Positions 17,906-27,580 of a stretch of DNA of 64,000 nt are shown piece by piece. Origin of the DNA: Nitrososphaeria archaeon. Lineage in GTDB: Archaea; Thermoproteota; Nitrososphaeria; Nitrososphaerales; JACAEJ01. The stretch's first letter is position 1, and every line of letters starts with the position of its first letter. The stretch lies in the NCBI GenBank assembly GCA_029775925.1, contig JARVKB010000004.1, forward strand, positions 87,865 through 151,864, read 5' to 3'. The position numbers were made by a program, and so were the translations under genes. The notes beneath the pieces were generated by a model that ran no database searches, had not been told where the DNA came from, and saw only the letters and a list, made by a program, of their open reading frames with translations.

Positions 17906-18711
17906 GGGCTCAAATTTTCCATGGTTTCTGGATAAAGTATTTTTCTCTTTCTAATTTCAATCAACCTTTTAGCGATAAATTCGATACAATATCCTAAATT
18001 CTTCTCATTGTTAAACCTTTTAACTATCCTCGAAAGCTCTTTTCTACTTTTGAACTTTAACCTTTGAACTTCTTCTATAAGCAAAGGAACAGCCCTCACT
18101 ATGTTGTCCACTATAGTTATGGATGCATATTGCGCTGTGCGTGAGAAAGGGTTTAGCTCTATAGCTATGACTTTCTTGCCCATTTTTCTAAGAGCTTCTG
18201 TTCTATCACCATCTTCTAAAGATAGTAGTACCAGATCTGCAGAGTATATTCCTCTAACATCTACTTTCCTACGCTCACTACTCAATTCTGGTATTCTTGC
18301 AGAAGCTTGATCTCCAACACCAAAAACTTCTTTTGCTCCAGCTTCTGTAAGAACTTTTTTTATCGCTATCTCTCTCTCAAAGGATCGGTAAAATAAATTA
18401 ACCTCGATTTTACTTTTAGTAATATTGGCCAACTTCACAAGATCTTTAGCAGCTAGGGCTGAAGAATTGCCGTTTACTGATATGACAGGATATTTGGCAA
18501 GAAGCATGGCTGCTCCTGCTGCAGTTATTGCCTTAAAGGCAGGTTTTATCGTTCTTTCGCCTAAAATGTAGTCAAAAGCTTCGCCTCTCCCATGAGCTAT
18601 CAAACCTTGAGGGACAACAATTCCAAGTTTGTAATTCATGACTAACTTCTCACGAATCCTTAAAGAATTCGCTCTTGGATGATCTGTAGGAATCTCTATT
18701 TCTTCCTTCAT
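17896..18711 (-). CDS. 4-phosphopantoate--beta-alanine ligase (archaeal phosphopantothenate synthetase)
   Basis: 271-aa archaeal PPS, which joins 4-phosphopantoate and beta-alanine with ATP to give 4'-phosphopantothenate, bypassing the bacterial PanC/PanK order. Family features are DHPRANSLRIREKLV near the N-terminus, GLIAHGRGEAFDYILGE, VISVNGNSSALAAKDLVKLA and RRKVDVRGIYSADLVLLSLEDGDRTEALRKMGK. It overlaps pantoate kinase upstream by 4 bp and MfnA downstream by 10 bp. Confidence 0.93.
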   Translation of the reverse strand: MKEEIEIPTDHPRANSLRIREKLVMNYKLGIVVPQGLIAHGRGEAFDYILGERTIKPAFKAITAAGAAMLLAKYPVISVNGNSSALAAKDLVKLANITKSKIEVNLFYRSFEREIAIKKVLTEAGAKEVFGVGDQASARIPELSSERRKVDVRGIYSADLVLLSLEDGDRTEALRKMGKKVIAIELNPFSRTAQYASITIVDNIVRAVPLLIEEVQRLKFKSRKELSRIVKRFNNEKNLGYCIEFIAKRLIEIRKRKILYPETMENLSPWL

Positions 18712-19613
18712 AAAATCCTGGCTCCTTCTTTATCTATAGAACAAACAATCATTCGGTTATTCTTTCCTATAATCTCATGAAATACCTTAACTATTTCTTC
18801 TACTTCATTTGTTCTTGCAATAGAGAAGATAGTTTCACCCACCATAGCCATACTAAATTTAAAGCCATAATCGTCAATTTTTTTCAAAATTTTCTTCAAT
18901 TTGTTAGTGTAGATATTTAATGAATCAGAAAATTCCCGTGATAAAATCATAAAGTTTTCAGGACTCGGTTTTAATATAAAACGATCGACTAATCCTTTAC
19001 CAGCTTCATTTATAAGATTGCGTAAAGTATTGTTACTTAACATGGCTTTAGTATAAATCGGACCAAAACTCAAACATATGATTGAGTAATCATCATTTAT
19101 AGGAATTCGTTTTACTTCTCCTATTCCTGGTGCTCCGGGTTTAACCCTTACTTCAAACCCACCATAAGTCTCAGCGATAACAGTGCCTAATCCAGTTTTG
19201 AACGCTATCTCCGCTTTATGAGCAATATTGGCAACTTCAATCTTTGATAGACCCAACCCTAAGGCTTCATTAAGGGCTAAAGACAAACTTAAAGCACTTG
19301 CTCCGCTGGTACCAAACCCTGAACCTATGGGTACTTGCACATCATAATTAACAAAAATATAGTAATTTTCGGAATTCTTAGGCAAAAAAGAGTTTATTAT
19401 AAATTTTGTAAATTGGTTTGATTTTAGAACTTTGCCATTTAAGCTAATTTTTAACTCAGGACTAGATGATTTTTTAATATTCACATAAGTCTTAACTCCT
19501 TTGCTTAAGCATATGCCTGCTCCTCTTGATCCTTTTAATGATGGTTCGAGTTGTTCATCCAAGATCTCAAAAAATCCAGTTATATGAGCTGGAGAGAAGG
19601 CTAAAGCTTCCAT
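18708..19613 (-). CDS. Pantoate kinase (GHMP family)
   Basis: GHMP-type kinase of 301 aa that phosphorylates pantoate, the first archaeal-specific step to CoA. Motifs are FSPAHITGFFEI at the N-terminus, the ATP loop VPIGSGFGTSGASALSLSLALNEALG (about residues 103-128) and GLGTVIAETYGGFEVRVKPGAPGIG. The following two genes encode the next enzyme and a beta-alanine producer. Ketopantoate reductase for the preceding step is at 55.2-56.2 kb. Confidence 0.92.
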   Translation of the reverse strand: MEALAFSPAHITGFFEILDEQLEPSLKGSRGAGICLSKGVKTYVNIKKSSSPELKISLNGKVLKSNQFTKFIINSFLPKNSENYYIFVNYDVQVPIGSGFGTSGASALSLSLALNEALGLGLSKIEVANIAHKAEIAFKTGLGTVIAETYGGFEVRVKPGAPGIGEVKRIPINDDYSIICLSFGPIYTKAMLSNNTLRNLINEAGKGLVDRFILKPSPENFMILSREFSDSLNIYTNKLKKILKKIDDYGFKFSMAMVGETIFSIARTNEVEEIVKVFHEIIGKNNRMIVCSIDKEGARIL

Positions 19614-19708
19614 AAAAACGGAGAAACCGGACTCTATTATTAAATTAATCTATAGATAGAATAAATATCTTTAAATTACTATTTAGAACATTAAATTAAG
19701 TTGGTGCT

Positions 19709-20710
19709 ATGGAACTACGTAAAGTCCAGGAGATGGGGGGAGGAACCCTTCTTGTGTCATTACCAAAAGAGTGGGTGAAACAAAGCATGGTAAAAAGAGG
19801 TAGCATCCTTGCAATCGAAGCGAGAAAAGATGGTGTTCTTGTTATCTATCCTTTCCAGAAAAAAGAGAAATCGATACTCGAAACCACAATACAATACCCG
19901 AAAGAAAAGATAGAGTATCTAATAAACGAGATTACTGGAGCTTATCTTTTAGGATACGATTTGATCAAGATCCATGGTAAAGAAAGAATAACTTATGATG
20001 ATAGAGAAAGGATTAAAGAAGTTGTAAGACATTTAATAGGCCTTGAAATAGTCGAGGAAGATTCTCAGACGATTTTGATTCAATTCCTACTCGAACCAAC
20101 AACACTAACTCCTGAGAAGATTATTCGTAGAATGCATATAATATCAAGAGGCATGTATAAAGATGCTATAACCTCTTTAATAGAAAACGATGAACGCCTT
20201 GTTAGGGTAGTGGCTGAAAGGGATGATGAGGTTGATAGGCTTCATTTCCTTTTAGTAAGGCTTATCAGAAGTGCACTATTAGACTTTAAGCTTTTGAATA
20301 AAATTGAATTGAACATGATAGATTGCTTAGATTATCGTATTGTATCAAGTTTACTAGAGACGGTTGGGGATGTTTCTGTTGAAATGGTAAAGACAATGTT
20401 AAAATTGCCAAAATTATATTTTGATGATCAGCTTGTCAGCATACTTAAAGATTCTGGACAGATTCTGGAGAGGATGCAAGATCTCTCAGTAAAGGCTTTT
20501 TTGACAAAAAATATGAAGGATGCTAGACAAGTTGTAGAACTTTTTACTATTTTATCATCAAAATTAAATGGCTATGAAAAAATGTTTTCATGTCAACCTT
20601 TAGAAGTTTTTGTGGGATTATCATCAATATTCTCATCTATAATTAAGATAGGTCGTTGTCATGTAGATATTGCCGATCTATCTGTAACTATGTACCCTAC
20701 GGTGCGTTAA
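19709..20710 (+). CDS. PhoU-type phosphate regulator with AbrB-like N-terminus
   Basis: 333-aa protein. Residues 1-50 form a SpoVT/AbrB-like DNA-binding swapped hairpin (RKVQEMGGGTLLVSLPKEWVKQSMVKRGSILAIEARKDGVLVIYP). Two PhoU helical repeats follow (about residues 115-215 and 225-320). This archaeal fusion is usually annotated as a phosphate-uptake regulator; here no pst genes adjoin it. It is divergent from the CoA operon. Confidence 0.82.
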   Translation: MELRKVQEMGGGTLLVSLPKEWVKQSMVKRGSILAIEARKDGVLVIYPFQKKEKSILETTIQYPKEKIEYLINEITGAYLLGYDLIKIHGKERITYDDRERIKEVVRHLIGLEIVEEDSQTILIQFLLEPTTLTPEKIIRRMHIISRGMYKDAITSLIENDERLVRVVAERDDEVDRLHFLLVRLIRSALLDFKLLNKIELNMIDCLDYRIVSSLLETVGDVSVEMVKTMLKLPKLYFDDQLVSILKDSGQILERMQDLSVKAFLTKNMKDARQVVELFTILSSKLNGYEKMFSCQPLEVFVGLSSIFSSIIKIGRCHVDIADLSVTMYPTVR

Positions 20711-20722
20711 TCAAAAATATCA

Positions 20723-22351
20723 TCAAACATGAATTATAGATTGAATAACATACTTCCTTTTTAAAGAGGCTTCCACAAAGCCTAGGAACACAGGCTCTGC
20801 CCTACCAGGTCTGCTTATGAATTCAGCATGGTATTGAGTAGCCAAATAGAAAGGATGACTTGGAATCTCCATTATTTCAACCCTTTTACCTCCATCGCTA
20901 AAACCTGAAAATACCACGCCGTTTCTTTCAAAGATTTCCTTATAATTCTGATTAAACTCATATCTGTGCCTGTGCCTTTCCTTTATAACCTTCCTTTGAT
21001 ATAATCTGTAAGCCAAAGTTCCTTCTATCAAATTTATTTCGTGACTACCAAGCCTCATCGTTGCGCCTAAATCCTTTATATCTCTCTGCTCAGGCAATAG
21101 GTCTACCACAGGGTGGGGGGTATTGGGTTCAAGTTCAGTTGAATTGGCGTTTTCTAAATTACAAGCATATCTTGCAAAAGATACTAAAGCTAATTGAAAA
21201 CCAAAACATAATCCTAAATATGGTATTCCTTTTTCTCTACAGTAGTTTGCCACCATTATCTTTCCTTCACTTCCCCTCTTCCCAAAACCTCCTGGTACAA
21301 GTATGCCATGATACTTCTCCAATTCATTATAAGATTCTCCCTGATTTTCAAAACATTCGGCCTCCACCCATCCAACTTTTACCTTCAAGCCAAGCTGAGC
21401 TCCAGCATGGGCCAATGCATGATTTACGCTAACGTAACTGTCCATGAGGGTTGTGTACTTGCCTACTATGGCTATTCGAACTTCTTCCTTATTTTTGATA
21501 AAAGATTCTGATATTTCCTTCCAGTCGCCCCATTGAATCTCCCTATTGCTTAATTGAAGCTTCTCACATATAGTCGATACTATTCCTTCAGAAGCAAGGT
21601 TCTCGGGTACGCTGTATATAGATTCAACGTCAGGGTTAGAAATTACGCTACTTAAGTCTACGCTGGTGAAAAGGGCTATCTTACTCTTAACTTCTTTCGT
21701 TAAAGGTTTTTCACTTCTAGCCACAATTATATCAGGTTGGATGCCTATTCTTCTCAACTCTTGTACGCTATGTTGAGTAGGCTTAGTCTTTTGCTCGCCG
21801 ACAACGTCCAAAGCTGGAACCAAAGTCACATGAACGAACAAAGTGTTAGAAGAACCTTCTTCAAGCCTCATCTGCCTTAAAGCCTCTAAGAAAGGTAAAC
21901 TCTCTATATCGCCAACAGTTCCCCCACACTCAACAACAACACAGTCAGAATTATCTATTTCAGCCACAAGCCTTATACGCCTTTTTATCTCGTTCGTTAA
22001 ATGGGGAATTATCTGGACACATTGTCCAAGATATTTTCCCTTTCTTTCATCATTTATTACTTTTAAATAAATTTGGCCACTTGTAATGTTATGATAACGG
22101 GTTAAAGGCTTATCAAGAAACCTTTCATAATGGCCTAGATCCATATCACACTCCGAGCCATCATCACACACGAATACTTCTCCATGAGCTATAGGATTCA
22201 GCGTGCCTGCATCAACATTTAAGTATGGATCGATCTTCGCAGCAGACACTCTTAACCCTATCATAGTGAGGAGCTTTGCTATAGAAGCAGCTACGATACC
22301 TTTACCTAATCCTGACATTACACCTCCGGTAACAAAGATCCATTTTGGCAT
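20723..22351 (-). CDS. pyrG: CTP synthase
   Basis: 542-aa enzyme converting UTP to CTP with glutamine and ATP. The amidoligase half starts KWIFVTGGVMSGLGKGIVAASIAKLL and carries KIDPYLNVDAGTLNPIAHGEVFVCDDG and VVECGGTVGDIESLPFLEA. The glutaminase half has LVPGGFGKRGSEGKI and the nucleophile Cys in YLGLCFGFQLA. The catalytic His lies in QYHAEFISRPGR; the residue after it is Ala, where Pro is usual (HPEF). It ends convergently 12 bp from the phoU-like gene. Confidence 0.96.
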   Translation of the reverse strand: MPKWIFVTGGVMSGLGKGIVAASIAKLLTMIGLRVSAAKIDPYLNVDAGTLNPIAHGEVFVCDDGSECDMDLGHYERFLDKPLTRYHNITSGQIYLKVINDERKGKYLGQCVQIIPHLTNEIKRRIRLVAEIDNSDCVVVECGGTVGDIESLPFLEALRQMRLEEGSSNTLFVHVTLVPALDVVGEQKTKPTQHSVQELRRIGIQPDIIVARSEKPLTKEVKSKIALFTSVDLSSVISNPDVESIYSVPENLASEGIVSTICEKLQLSNREIQWGDWKEISESFIKNKEEVRIAIVGKYTTLMDSYVSVNHALAHAGAQLGLKVKVGWVEAECFENQGESYNELEKYHGILVPGGFGKRGSEGKIMVANYCREKGIPYLGLCFGFQLALVSFARYACNLENANSTELEPNTPHPVVDLLPEQRDIKDLGATMRLGSHEINLIEGTLAYRLYQRKVIKERHRHRYEFNQNYKEIFERNGVVFSGFSDGGKRVEIMEIPSHPFYLATQYHAEFISRPGRAEPVFLGFVEASLKRKYVIQSIIHV

Positions 22352-22449
22352 ATTTTACTAGGTCATTGCTCCTAAAATAAGGCTTACTATAAGAGTTAAT
22401 TAAAAAGTATCAAAAAATTAGGTGGGTATTAATTGATTTTAAGTTTGGG

Positions 22450-22695
22450 CTATTCTGGGAATTCTTTTTTAAGGAATTCTTCATTTAAACATTGGGTTAA
22501 TTGTTCCAACTCTTCTATGTAAAGTGGGACGCTATCTGGAGGATATAATCTTCTATCTGAGCCACGAATTATTCTGTAGATTAGATGTATTTTCTCTCTA
22601 TCCCACCCTGCACCTATTTTTTCGATTCTAACTTTTAAGCTATCGCCTATTTTGCTTTTGAGTTCATATTCTTTCATACGTACCGGTATTCCCAT
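22450..22695 (-). CDS. Unknown 81-aa protein in the methyltransferase operon
   Basis: Small protein (MGIPVRMKEYELKSKIGDSL at the start, EELEQLTQCLNEEFLKKEFPE at the end) beginning 15 bp after the stop of the MtaA/UroD-like gene, hence almost certainly co-transcribed. It has a central KVRIEKIGAGWDREKIHLIYRI beta-like segment, a single Cys, and no zinc knuckle or TM segment. No family was recognised. It may be an accessory or regulatory subunit of the methyltransferase system; that is inference from position only. Confidence 0.6.
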   Translation of the reverse strand: MGIPVRMKEYELKSKIGDSLKVRIEKIGAGWDREKIHLIYRIIRGSDRRLYPPDSVPLYIEELEQLTQCLNEEFLKKEFPE

Positions 22696-22710
22696 CTTAA
22701 TACACCTCCT

Positions 22711-23868
22711 TTATGCTCCTCTCAGCTCCTTTGGGAGCCATTTTTCAACTCCTTCCTCATGCCATGGTGGCGGAGTCCCAAATTCTATAACGGCTTCCAC
22801 AAAAGCCTTTATATGCCTAGTTGGAGTCTCTAACCAAATATCACAACCAGCCATAGGCATATCACAACCTGCATCTATAACTCTCTTCACTCTATCCCTG
22901 ATCTTTTCTATTGGACCTTCATGTAAGACTTTAAAAGCACTTAAGTTTCCACCTATAGGGTACCATGGCCCCATTACCTTATTAGCTATCCTTCTTACTT
23001 CGATCATAGGTGTTGCTTCTTCAACTGTAAAGGCGTCGGCACCGCATGCAATGAGATTACTTACATTCTCAACACTTGGAGACCAACACTCACCACAAGT
23101 ATGAAGGATTACGTGCCCATGCGTCTTGATTTTTTCTATAGATTTCTTTAGATATGGCATAACAAACTCACGGAAAGTCTTTGGATGGATATTGGCAAGG
23201 GAGGAGGCTTCTTCCCTTATAGTAAGTACATCTGCACCTGAATCTAGATATGCACAAGCAACTTCATCGAAAAGTGGTGCAAGCGTTGCCATAAATCTGT
23301 GAGCTTCCTCTGGCTCACTTCTCATATATTTGTACCATGTAGAGGTGTCAACTATATATCCACCTATAGCCTGGAAAGGATAGTCTATGTTAGCAACTAT
23401 TGGAACTTTTCCATAATATCTTTCCTTTAATATTTGGAGAGCTTTACAAACAACAGGAACCCTGCCTCTTTGCCTCATTTCTTCAGCTTTTCTTGGGATG
23501 TCAAGTTGATCTACTTTTTTAACCCAATACTCCTTAACAGAAGGCCATTTTATCTTTCCCTCGAAAAATTCAAGCGTAATGCCTAAGGCTTCTGCTTCAA
23601 GAGTTAGTTCAAAAGGAACTTCGACGTTTTCTAAACCAGCAAGCTCATGAAGTGCCGCACCTAATTTGGCCATTTTTACTGGATCTTTATGAGCATCTGG
23701 CCAGTAAGCATCAAATATTTCCATACCATCTATTGTGTAGGTAGTTATAATGTTCGTAGCGGGGAGTCGATCAATTTTTTCTTTATGCCAATCAAGGATT
23801 GTTATCATTCTTTCATAAGGAGACATGGAGTCTTCAGGTCTTGTTTTATATTTATTATATGTTTGCAT
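22711..23868 (-). CDS. MtaA/UroD-like corrinoid-dependent methyltransferase (A)
   Basis: 385-aa TIM-barrel protein of the uroporphyrinogen decarboxylase / methylcobamide:CoM methyltransferase family. The zinc-thiolate signature is intact: His256 and Cys258 in LHTCGE, and Cys342 in [10 protein letters not shown]. It should therefore activate a thiol or another methyl acceptor/donor at zinc. No porphyrin biosynthesis genes are near; a corrinoid protein and RACo are within 5 kb, so methyl transfer is favoured over decarboxylation. It is a paralogue of the 28.4-29.5 kb gene (shared [16 protein letters not shown] and GTPPPW). Confidence 0.85.
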   Translation of the reverse strand: MQTYNKYKTRPEDSMSPYERMITILDWHKEKIDRLPATNIITTYTIDGMEIFDAYWPDAHKDPVKMAKLGAALHELAGLENVEVPFELTLEAEALGITLEFFEGKIKWPSVKEYWVKKVDQLDIPRKAEEMRQRGRVPVVCKALQILKERYYGKVPIVANIDYPFQAIGGYIVDTSTWYKYMRSEPEEAHRFMATLAPLFDEVACAYLDSGADVLTIREEASSLANIHPKTFREFVMPYLKKSIEKIKTHGHVILHTCGECWSPSVENVSNLIACGADAFTVEEATPMIEVRRIANKVMGPWYPIGGNLSAFKVLHEGPIEKIRDRVKRVIDAGCDMPMAGCDIWLETPTRHIKAFVEAVIEFGTPPPWHEEGVEKWLPKELRGA

Positions 23869-23997
23869 AAATAGCTTAAAAAATGATGTATTAAAAAATA
23901 TTTCGGTTTTATAGCAAAACTACAAAAAGTTTCTTTTTGACTTTTTGAATCATTTAATATAAAACATTTTATTAATAGTTGAATAGTAATGATTTGA

Positions 23998-25353
23998 ATG
24001 ATACCGACAGTTTTGAGCATAGCAGGTTCAGATCCTGACGGAGGGGCAGGAATACAAGTCGATCTTAAGACCTTCTCAGCCTTAGGTGTATATGGTATGA
24101 CGGTAATAACATCTGTAACTGCACAAAATACCATGGAACTTAAAGGAATTCACGATGTGCCAGCAGATATGATAAAAGCCCAAATAGAGGTTTTGGTTAA
24201 TGATATAAAAATAAATGCAGTCAAGACCGGCATGCTTCGTACAAAAGAGATAATAGAAGTCGTGGCGGGAGAGATAGAAAAACAAAAATTTCCATTGGTA
24301 GTGGATCCTGTAATGGTCACAAAGAGTGGAGCAGCCCTTATTGAGGAAGATGCGAAGAATGCTTTAATAGATAATCTTTTTCCACTAGCAAAGATAGTGA
24401 CTCCGAATTCCTTTGAAGCAGAAACTATATCAGGGATAAGAATAAAGACCATTGATGATGCAAAACATGCTGCTAAGAAAATAGCAGAGTATGGAAGTAA
24501 GGCAGTTTTGATAAAAGGTGGGCATGCTTTTTCTGAAAAAGAAGCTTTAGACCTTCTTTATCTTGATGATGAGTTTAAATTTTTCAAATCAGAAAGAATT
24601 AACACAAGGACAACACATGGCGTTGGCTGCAGCTTTTCTTCAGCTATAGCAGCAGAATTGGCAAAAGGGAGAAGCATAGAGAACGCTGTAAGAAATGCGA
24701 AGAATTTCATAAAAAAAGCAATAAGATTTGGATTTAACATTGGTTGTGGTTTTGGGCCTGTAAATCCTATGGCTCATCTTTACAATAAAGCAGAGAGATA
24801 TAACGTTATAAAGAATTTAAAAAAGGCGGTAAGTATGCTAGAAGATCACAAAGAATTCTCAGCGTTGATTCCTGAAACCCAGACCAATATTGCTATGGCT
24901 TTGCCCTTTGCTGATAGCATTATGGACGTGGCAGCCATACCTGGGCGCATAGTAAGGATAGGGAAAAGTGTTAAAGCCTCTTCTTACCCAGAATTTGGCG
25001 CGTCTTCACATTTAGCTAAAACTGTGCTAACAGCTAACAAATATGACAGTTCTATAAGGGCAGGTCTAAATATAAAGTACTCAGAAAAGATCTTAAAAGC
25101 CTGTAAAAAGTTGGGATGGGTAGTCTCCTTTTATGACAGAAGAAAAGAACCAGCTAAAATCAAAAAGACCGAAGGGATGAGCATAAGCTGGGGGACTGAA
25201 CAAGCTATAAAGAAAGCAGGCAAGGTGCCAGACGTGATCTATCACAAGGGCGACTGGGGCAAGGAGCCCATGATTACTTTGCTTGGGGAGAACGCTATAG
25301 AGGTTGCTAATATGGCTATTGAATTAACTAAAATAATAAATATCGTACCCTAA
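23998..25353 (+). CDS. thiDN: ThiD-ThiN fusion (HMP kinase / thiamine-phosphate synthase)
   Basis: 451-aa thiamine biosynthesis protein. Residues 1-265 are ThiD, phosphorylating HMP and HMP-P ([72 protein letters not shown]). Residues 275-451 are ThiN, the archaeal thiamine-phosphate synthase that replaces ThiE ([69 protein letters not shown]). It is transcribed divergently from methyltransferase A and ends in a convergent terminator shared with RACo. Confidence 0.95.
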   Translation: MIPTVLSIAGSDPDGGAGIQVDLKTFSALGVYGMTVITSVTAQNTMELKGIHDVPADMIKAQIEVLVNDIKINAVKTGMLRTKEIIEVVAGEIEKQKFPLVVDPVMVTKSGAALIEEDAKNALIDNLFPLAKIVTPNSFEAETISGIRIKTIDDAKHAAKKIAEYGSKAVLIKGGHAFSEKEALDLLYLDDEFKFFKSERINTRTTHGVGCSFSSAIAAELAKGRSIENAVRNAKNFIKKAIRFGFNIGCGFGPVNPMAHLYNKAERYNVIKNLKKAVSMLEDHKEFSALIPETQTNIAMALPFADSIMDVAAIPGRIVRIGKSVKASSYPEFGASSHLAKTVLTANKYDSSIRAGLNIKYSEKILKACKKLGWVVSFYDRRKEPAKIKKTEGMSISWGTEQAIKKAGKVPDVIYHKGDWGKEPMITLLGENAIEVANMAIELTKIINIVP

Positions 25354-25364
25354 TAATAGGGTAC
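25345..25364. terminator. Bidirectional hairpin between thiDN and RACo genes
   Basis: Perfect 8-bp palindrome GTACCCTA-ATAA-TAGGGTAC that includes the thiDN stop codon, 19 bp from the RACo stop. It is a symmetrical stem-loop between convergent genes and probably terminates or stabilises both transcripts. Confidence 0.6.
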
Positions 25365-25382
25365 ATTTAGTGATATTGCTGA

Positions 25383-27344
25383 CTATTCTGGATATATCCA
25401 CTTATTATTCTCATCTATACGACCGAGTCTGTAAAGCAATTCTCTTGTAAGAGGATATCTGTTCAAGTCTTGGTATGGTATGAACTGAGACCTTGCATAT
25501 TCGTTCTGGAAGTCTTTATCTACTGCTAGTTCATAATACACTACTCTCCTAGAAATCTCTTCCGCGTATTCTCTCATGTCTGTAGATATTAATGCCATCC
25601 TAGCGCCTGTTCCTGCGGCATTGCCTACGAATACATACTTTTCTGTTGGTAACTCTGGATACATACCTATGGTCCTAGCGTTCTCAGGATCGATGTAGTT
25701 TCCAAATGCGCCAGCCAACCAGAATTTACTGATATCTTTTTCAGTCAAGCCTCTGTATCTTAACATGAGTTCAGCACCTGTATGCATAGCAGCCTTTGCT
25801 TTCTGTAACTCTCTTAAGTCTCCTTGTGTGACAACGATATCAATGCCGCTGCCGCTTTCTTTAGCCCAAGCTATTACATATTCCCACATTCCTTCTTTAG
25901 ATTTCCTTAATCTCTCGGTTTGTTTTGCCATCTTCTCTACAAATTTGCCTTTGTTGTCTATTATTCCAGCCTTTAAGAGCTCCGCAGGTATATCTATAAG
26001 TGCAGACCCACATATTCCTACAGCGGGCGCATCTTCTATCGTTCTATAATTCAATTCTAGGCTTGATGGGTCTATAGTTACCTTCTCTATGGCACCTGTT
26101 GAAGCTCTCATGCCATACTTTATCTCCATCCCTTCAAAAGCTGGACCAGAAGCACAAGAGTCGCATGTTACTAATTCTCTATTCCCAACAGCGATCTCAG
26201 TATTTGTTCCTATGTCAAGATCCATAGTAATCTCATCTCTTTCTAACATTCGAGTTGCCATGATGACAGCTAGCTGATCTGCGCCCACAAACCCTCCAAA
26301 TACTGGAAGGTAGTAGGCTTGTGAGTAAGGATGACCTTTTAATCCTAACTTCGCTGTTGGGACGTAGATTCCACGCCTTACAACTGGCGGGTATGGGGAG
26401 TAGGCCACGTGCTTTGGCCAGAACTTGAGAAAGAACATCTGCATCGCAACGTTGCCAACGAAAGTCATCTCATAGATTTCGTTATGTTTAACACCTGCTT
26501 TCTCACAACACTCGTCTATGATCTCATTTATTCCTCCAACAACCGCTCTTTGAAGTTTATCTTGGGCTTCTTCGCCACCGAACAGTACATAAGATATTCT
26601 AGATAAGACATCCTCGCCCATCGGGATTTGAGGATTCATTCTTGAACCTATCGCAACTACCTTCCCTTGATTCAAATCCATTAGGAAACCCGCAAGTTTT
26701 GTGCTACCTATATCACAAGCGAATCCAAAGCACCTATCAGTTGTATTTCCAGGTTCTATTGCCATTACTTTATCGTTCCATACTACTGCGGTTACTTCCC
26801 AATTGGCTTCTCTTAGCTTTATTGGTAGATAATCCTTAACTATAACATCATAGTCTATCCTTAATTTGTTCTTATCAAGCCCATATTGGTCAGCTAAAGC
26901 ATCCAAAACCCTCTCTTCGTCAGCTCTCATATCATGTAAGGTTGGTACGGGTAACTTCAAGAAGTACTTCCTGACCATAGGTTTTGGTGTTACAGGTACT
27001 TCGAGTCCTTCTGTCTGTAGTCTTTGTTTTCCTACTCTGCTTATCTCAGGAACGTAGACTTTTACTGGTCGATCTTTTATCTTCACTAAGCATGCTAGTC
27101 TATAATGCTGATCTATCATGTCTTTTGTCAAATGTTTTGTTTCAGCAGGCTTAATGGGGCCTAACGATTCATAACCTTCATCGATTCTGACTTTGCACTT
27201 GCCACAAGTCCCTTTTCCCCCACAAACTGTGGATATATCAACACCTAACTTCTCAGCAGCATGCATCAATGTGGTCCCTGGTGGGAAAAAGTCTCGTCTC
27301 CCGTGAGGGAAGAAAATAACTTCATATTTATTTTCCGAAGACAT
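25383..27344 (-). CDS. RACo-type reductive activator of corrinoid proteins (2Fe-2S, ASKHA, DUF4445)
   Basis: About 653 aa. An N-terminal plant-type 2Fe-2S ferredoxin domain has Cys44, Cys50, Cys53 and Cys88 (numbered from 27353; CGGKGTCGKC and LACL). A linker follows, then a large ASKHA/DUF4445 ATPase region (GFACDIGSTKLAGFLMDLNQGKVVA; MDLDIGTNTEIAVGNR; SGPAFEGMEIKYGM; LAGAFGNYIDPENARTIGM). RACo proteins use ATP to drive reduction of inactive Co(II) to Co(I) in corrinoid proteins. The ATG at 27344 (MSSENKYEV) is preferred over the GTG/ATG pair just upstream. It sits next to the corrinoid protein gene, its likely substrate. Confidence 0.93.
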   Translation of the reverse strand: MSSENKYEVIFFPHGRRDFFPPGTTLMHAAEKLGVDISTVCGGKGTCGKCKVRIDEGYESLGPIKPAETKHLTKDMIDQHYRLACLVKIKDRPVKVYVPEISRVGKQRLQTEGLEVPVTPKPMVRKYFLKLPVPTLHDMRADEERVLDALADQYGLDKNKLRIDYDVIVKDYLPIKLREANWEVTAVVWNDKVMAIEPGNTTDRCFGFACDIGSTKLAGFLMDLNQGKVVAIGSRMNPQIPMGEDVLSRISYVLFGGEEAQDKLQRAVVGGINEIIDECCEKAGVKHNEIYEMTFVGNVAMQMFFLKFWPKHVAYSPYPPVVRRGIYVPTAKLGLKGHPYSQAYYLPVFGGFVGADQLAVIMATRMLERDEITMDLDIGTNTEIAVGNRELVTCDSCASGPAFEGMEIKYGMRASTGAIEKVTIDPSSLELNYRTIEDAPAVGICGSALIDIPAELLKAGIIDNKGKFVEKMAKQTERLRKSKEGMWEYVIAWAKESGSGIDIVVTQGDLRELQKAKAAMHTGAELMLRYRGLTEKDISKFWLAGAFGNYIDPENARTIGMYPELPTEKYVFVGNAAGTGARMALISTDMREYAEEISRRVVYYELAVDKDFQNEYARSQFIPYQDLNRYPLTRELLYRLGRIDENNKWIYPE

Positions 27345-27558
27345 AGCGATCAAAAAAGCCTTAATACTTACATTAAATAAAGGTTTCGCTGATTAAGCAA
27401 TTTAAACTTTCAAATTCATTTTCTTTAGTACCAACTAAATCAGGTTACAAATGAAAAATATGAGTAAAAATTGATAATCAAAAGGTTTTTGATATGTGTA
27501 GTCTACTCTTTTGAAGGGGTTTTTATTATAGGAGCTAATTACAAGGTAATATAATAAA

Positions 27559-27580
27559 AAGTAGGTTTTTGGACCTACTT
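27559..27580 (-). terminator. Intrinsic-type terminator after the corrinoid protein gene
   Basis: Stem AAGTAGGT / ACCTACTT with a 6-nt loop overlaps the last codons of the corrinoid protein gene. On the minus strand it is followed by a T-rich run (TTTTTATTATATTA). This separates the corrinoid protein transcript from RACo, which has its own 200-bp leader. Confidence 0.6.

Noticed and set aside
22711..23868. Uroporphyrinogen decarboxylase (haem pathway) for the UroD-like genes
   Set aside because: The zinc motif HxC...C and the adjacent corrinoid protein and RACo favour methyl transfer; no haem genes are nearby.
23805..24134. 109-codon minus-strand frame over the methyltransferase A / thiDN promoter region
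   Set aside because: It spans two real gene starts and an AT-rich promoter; the translation is not protein-like.
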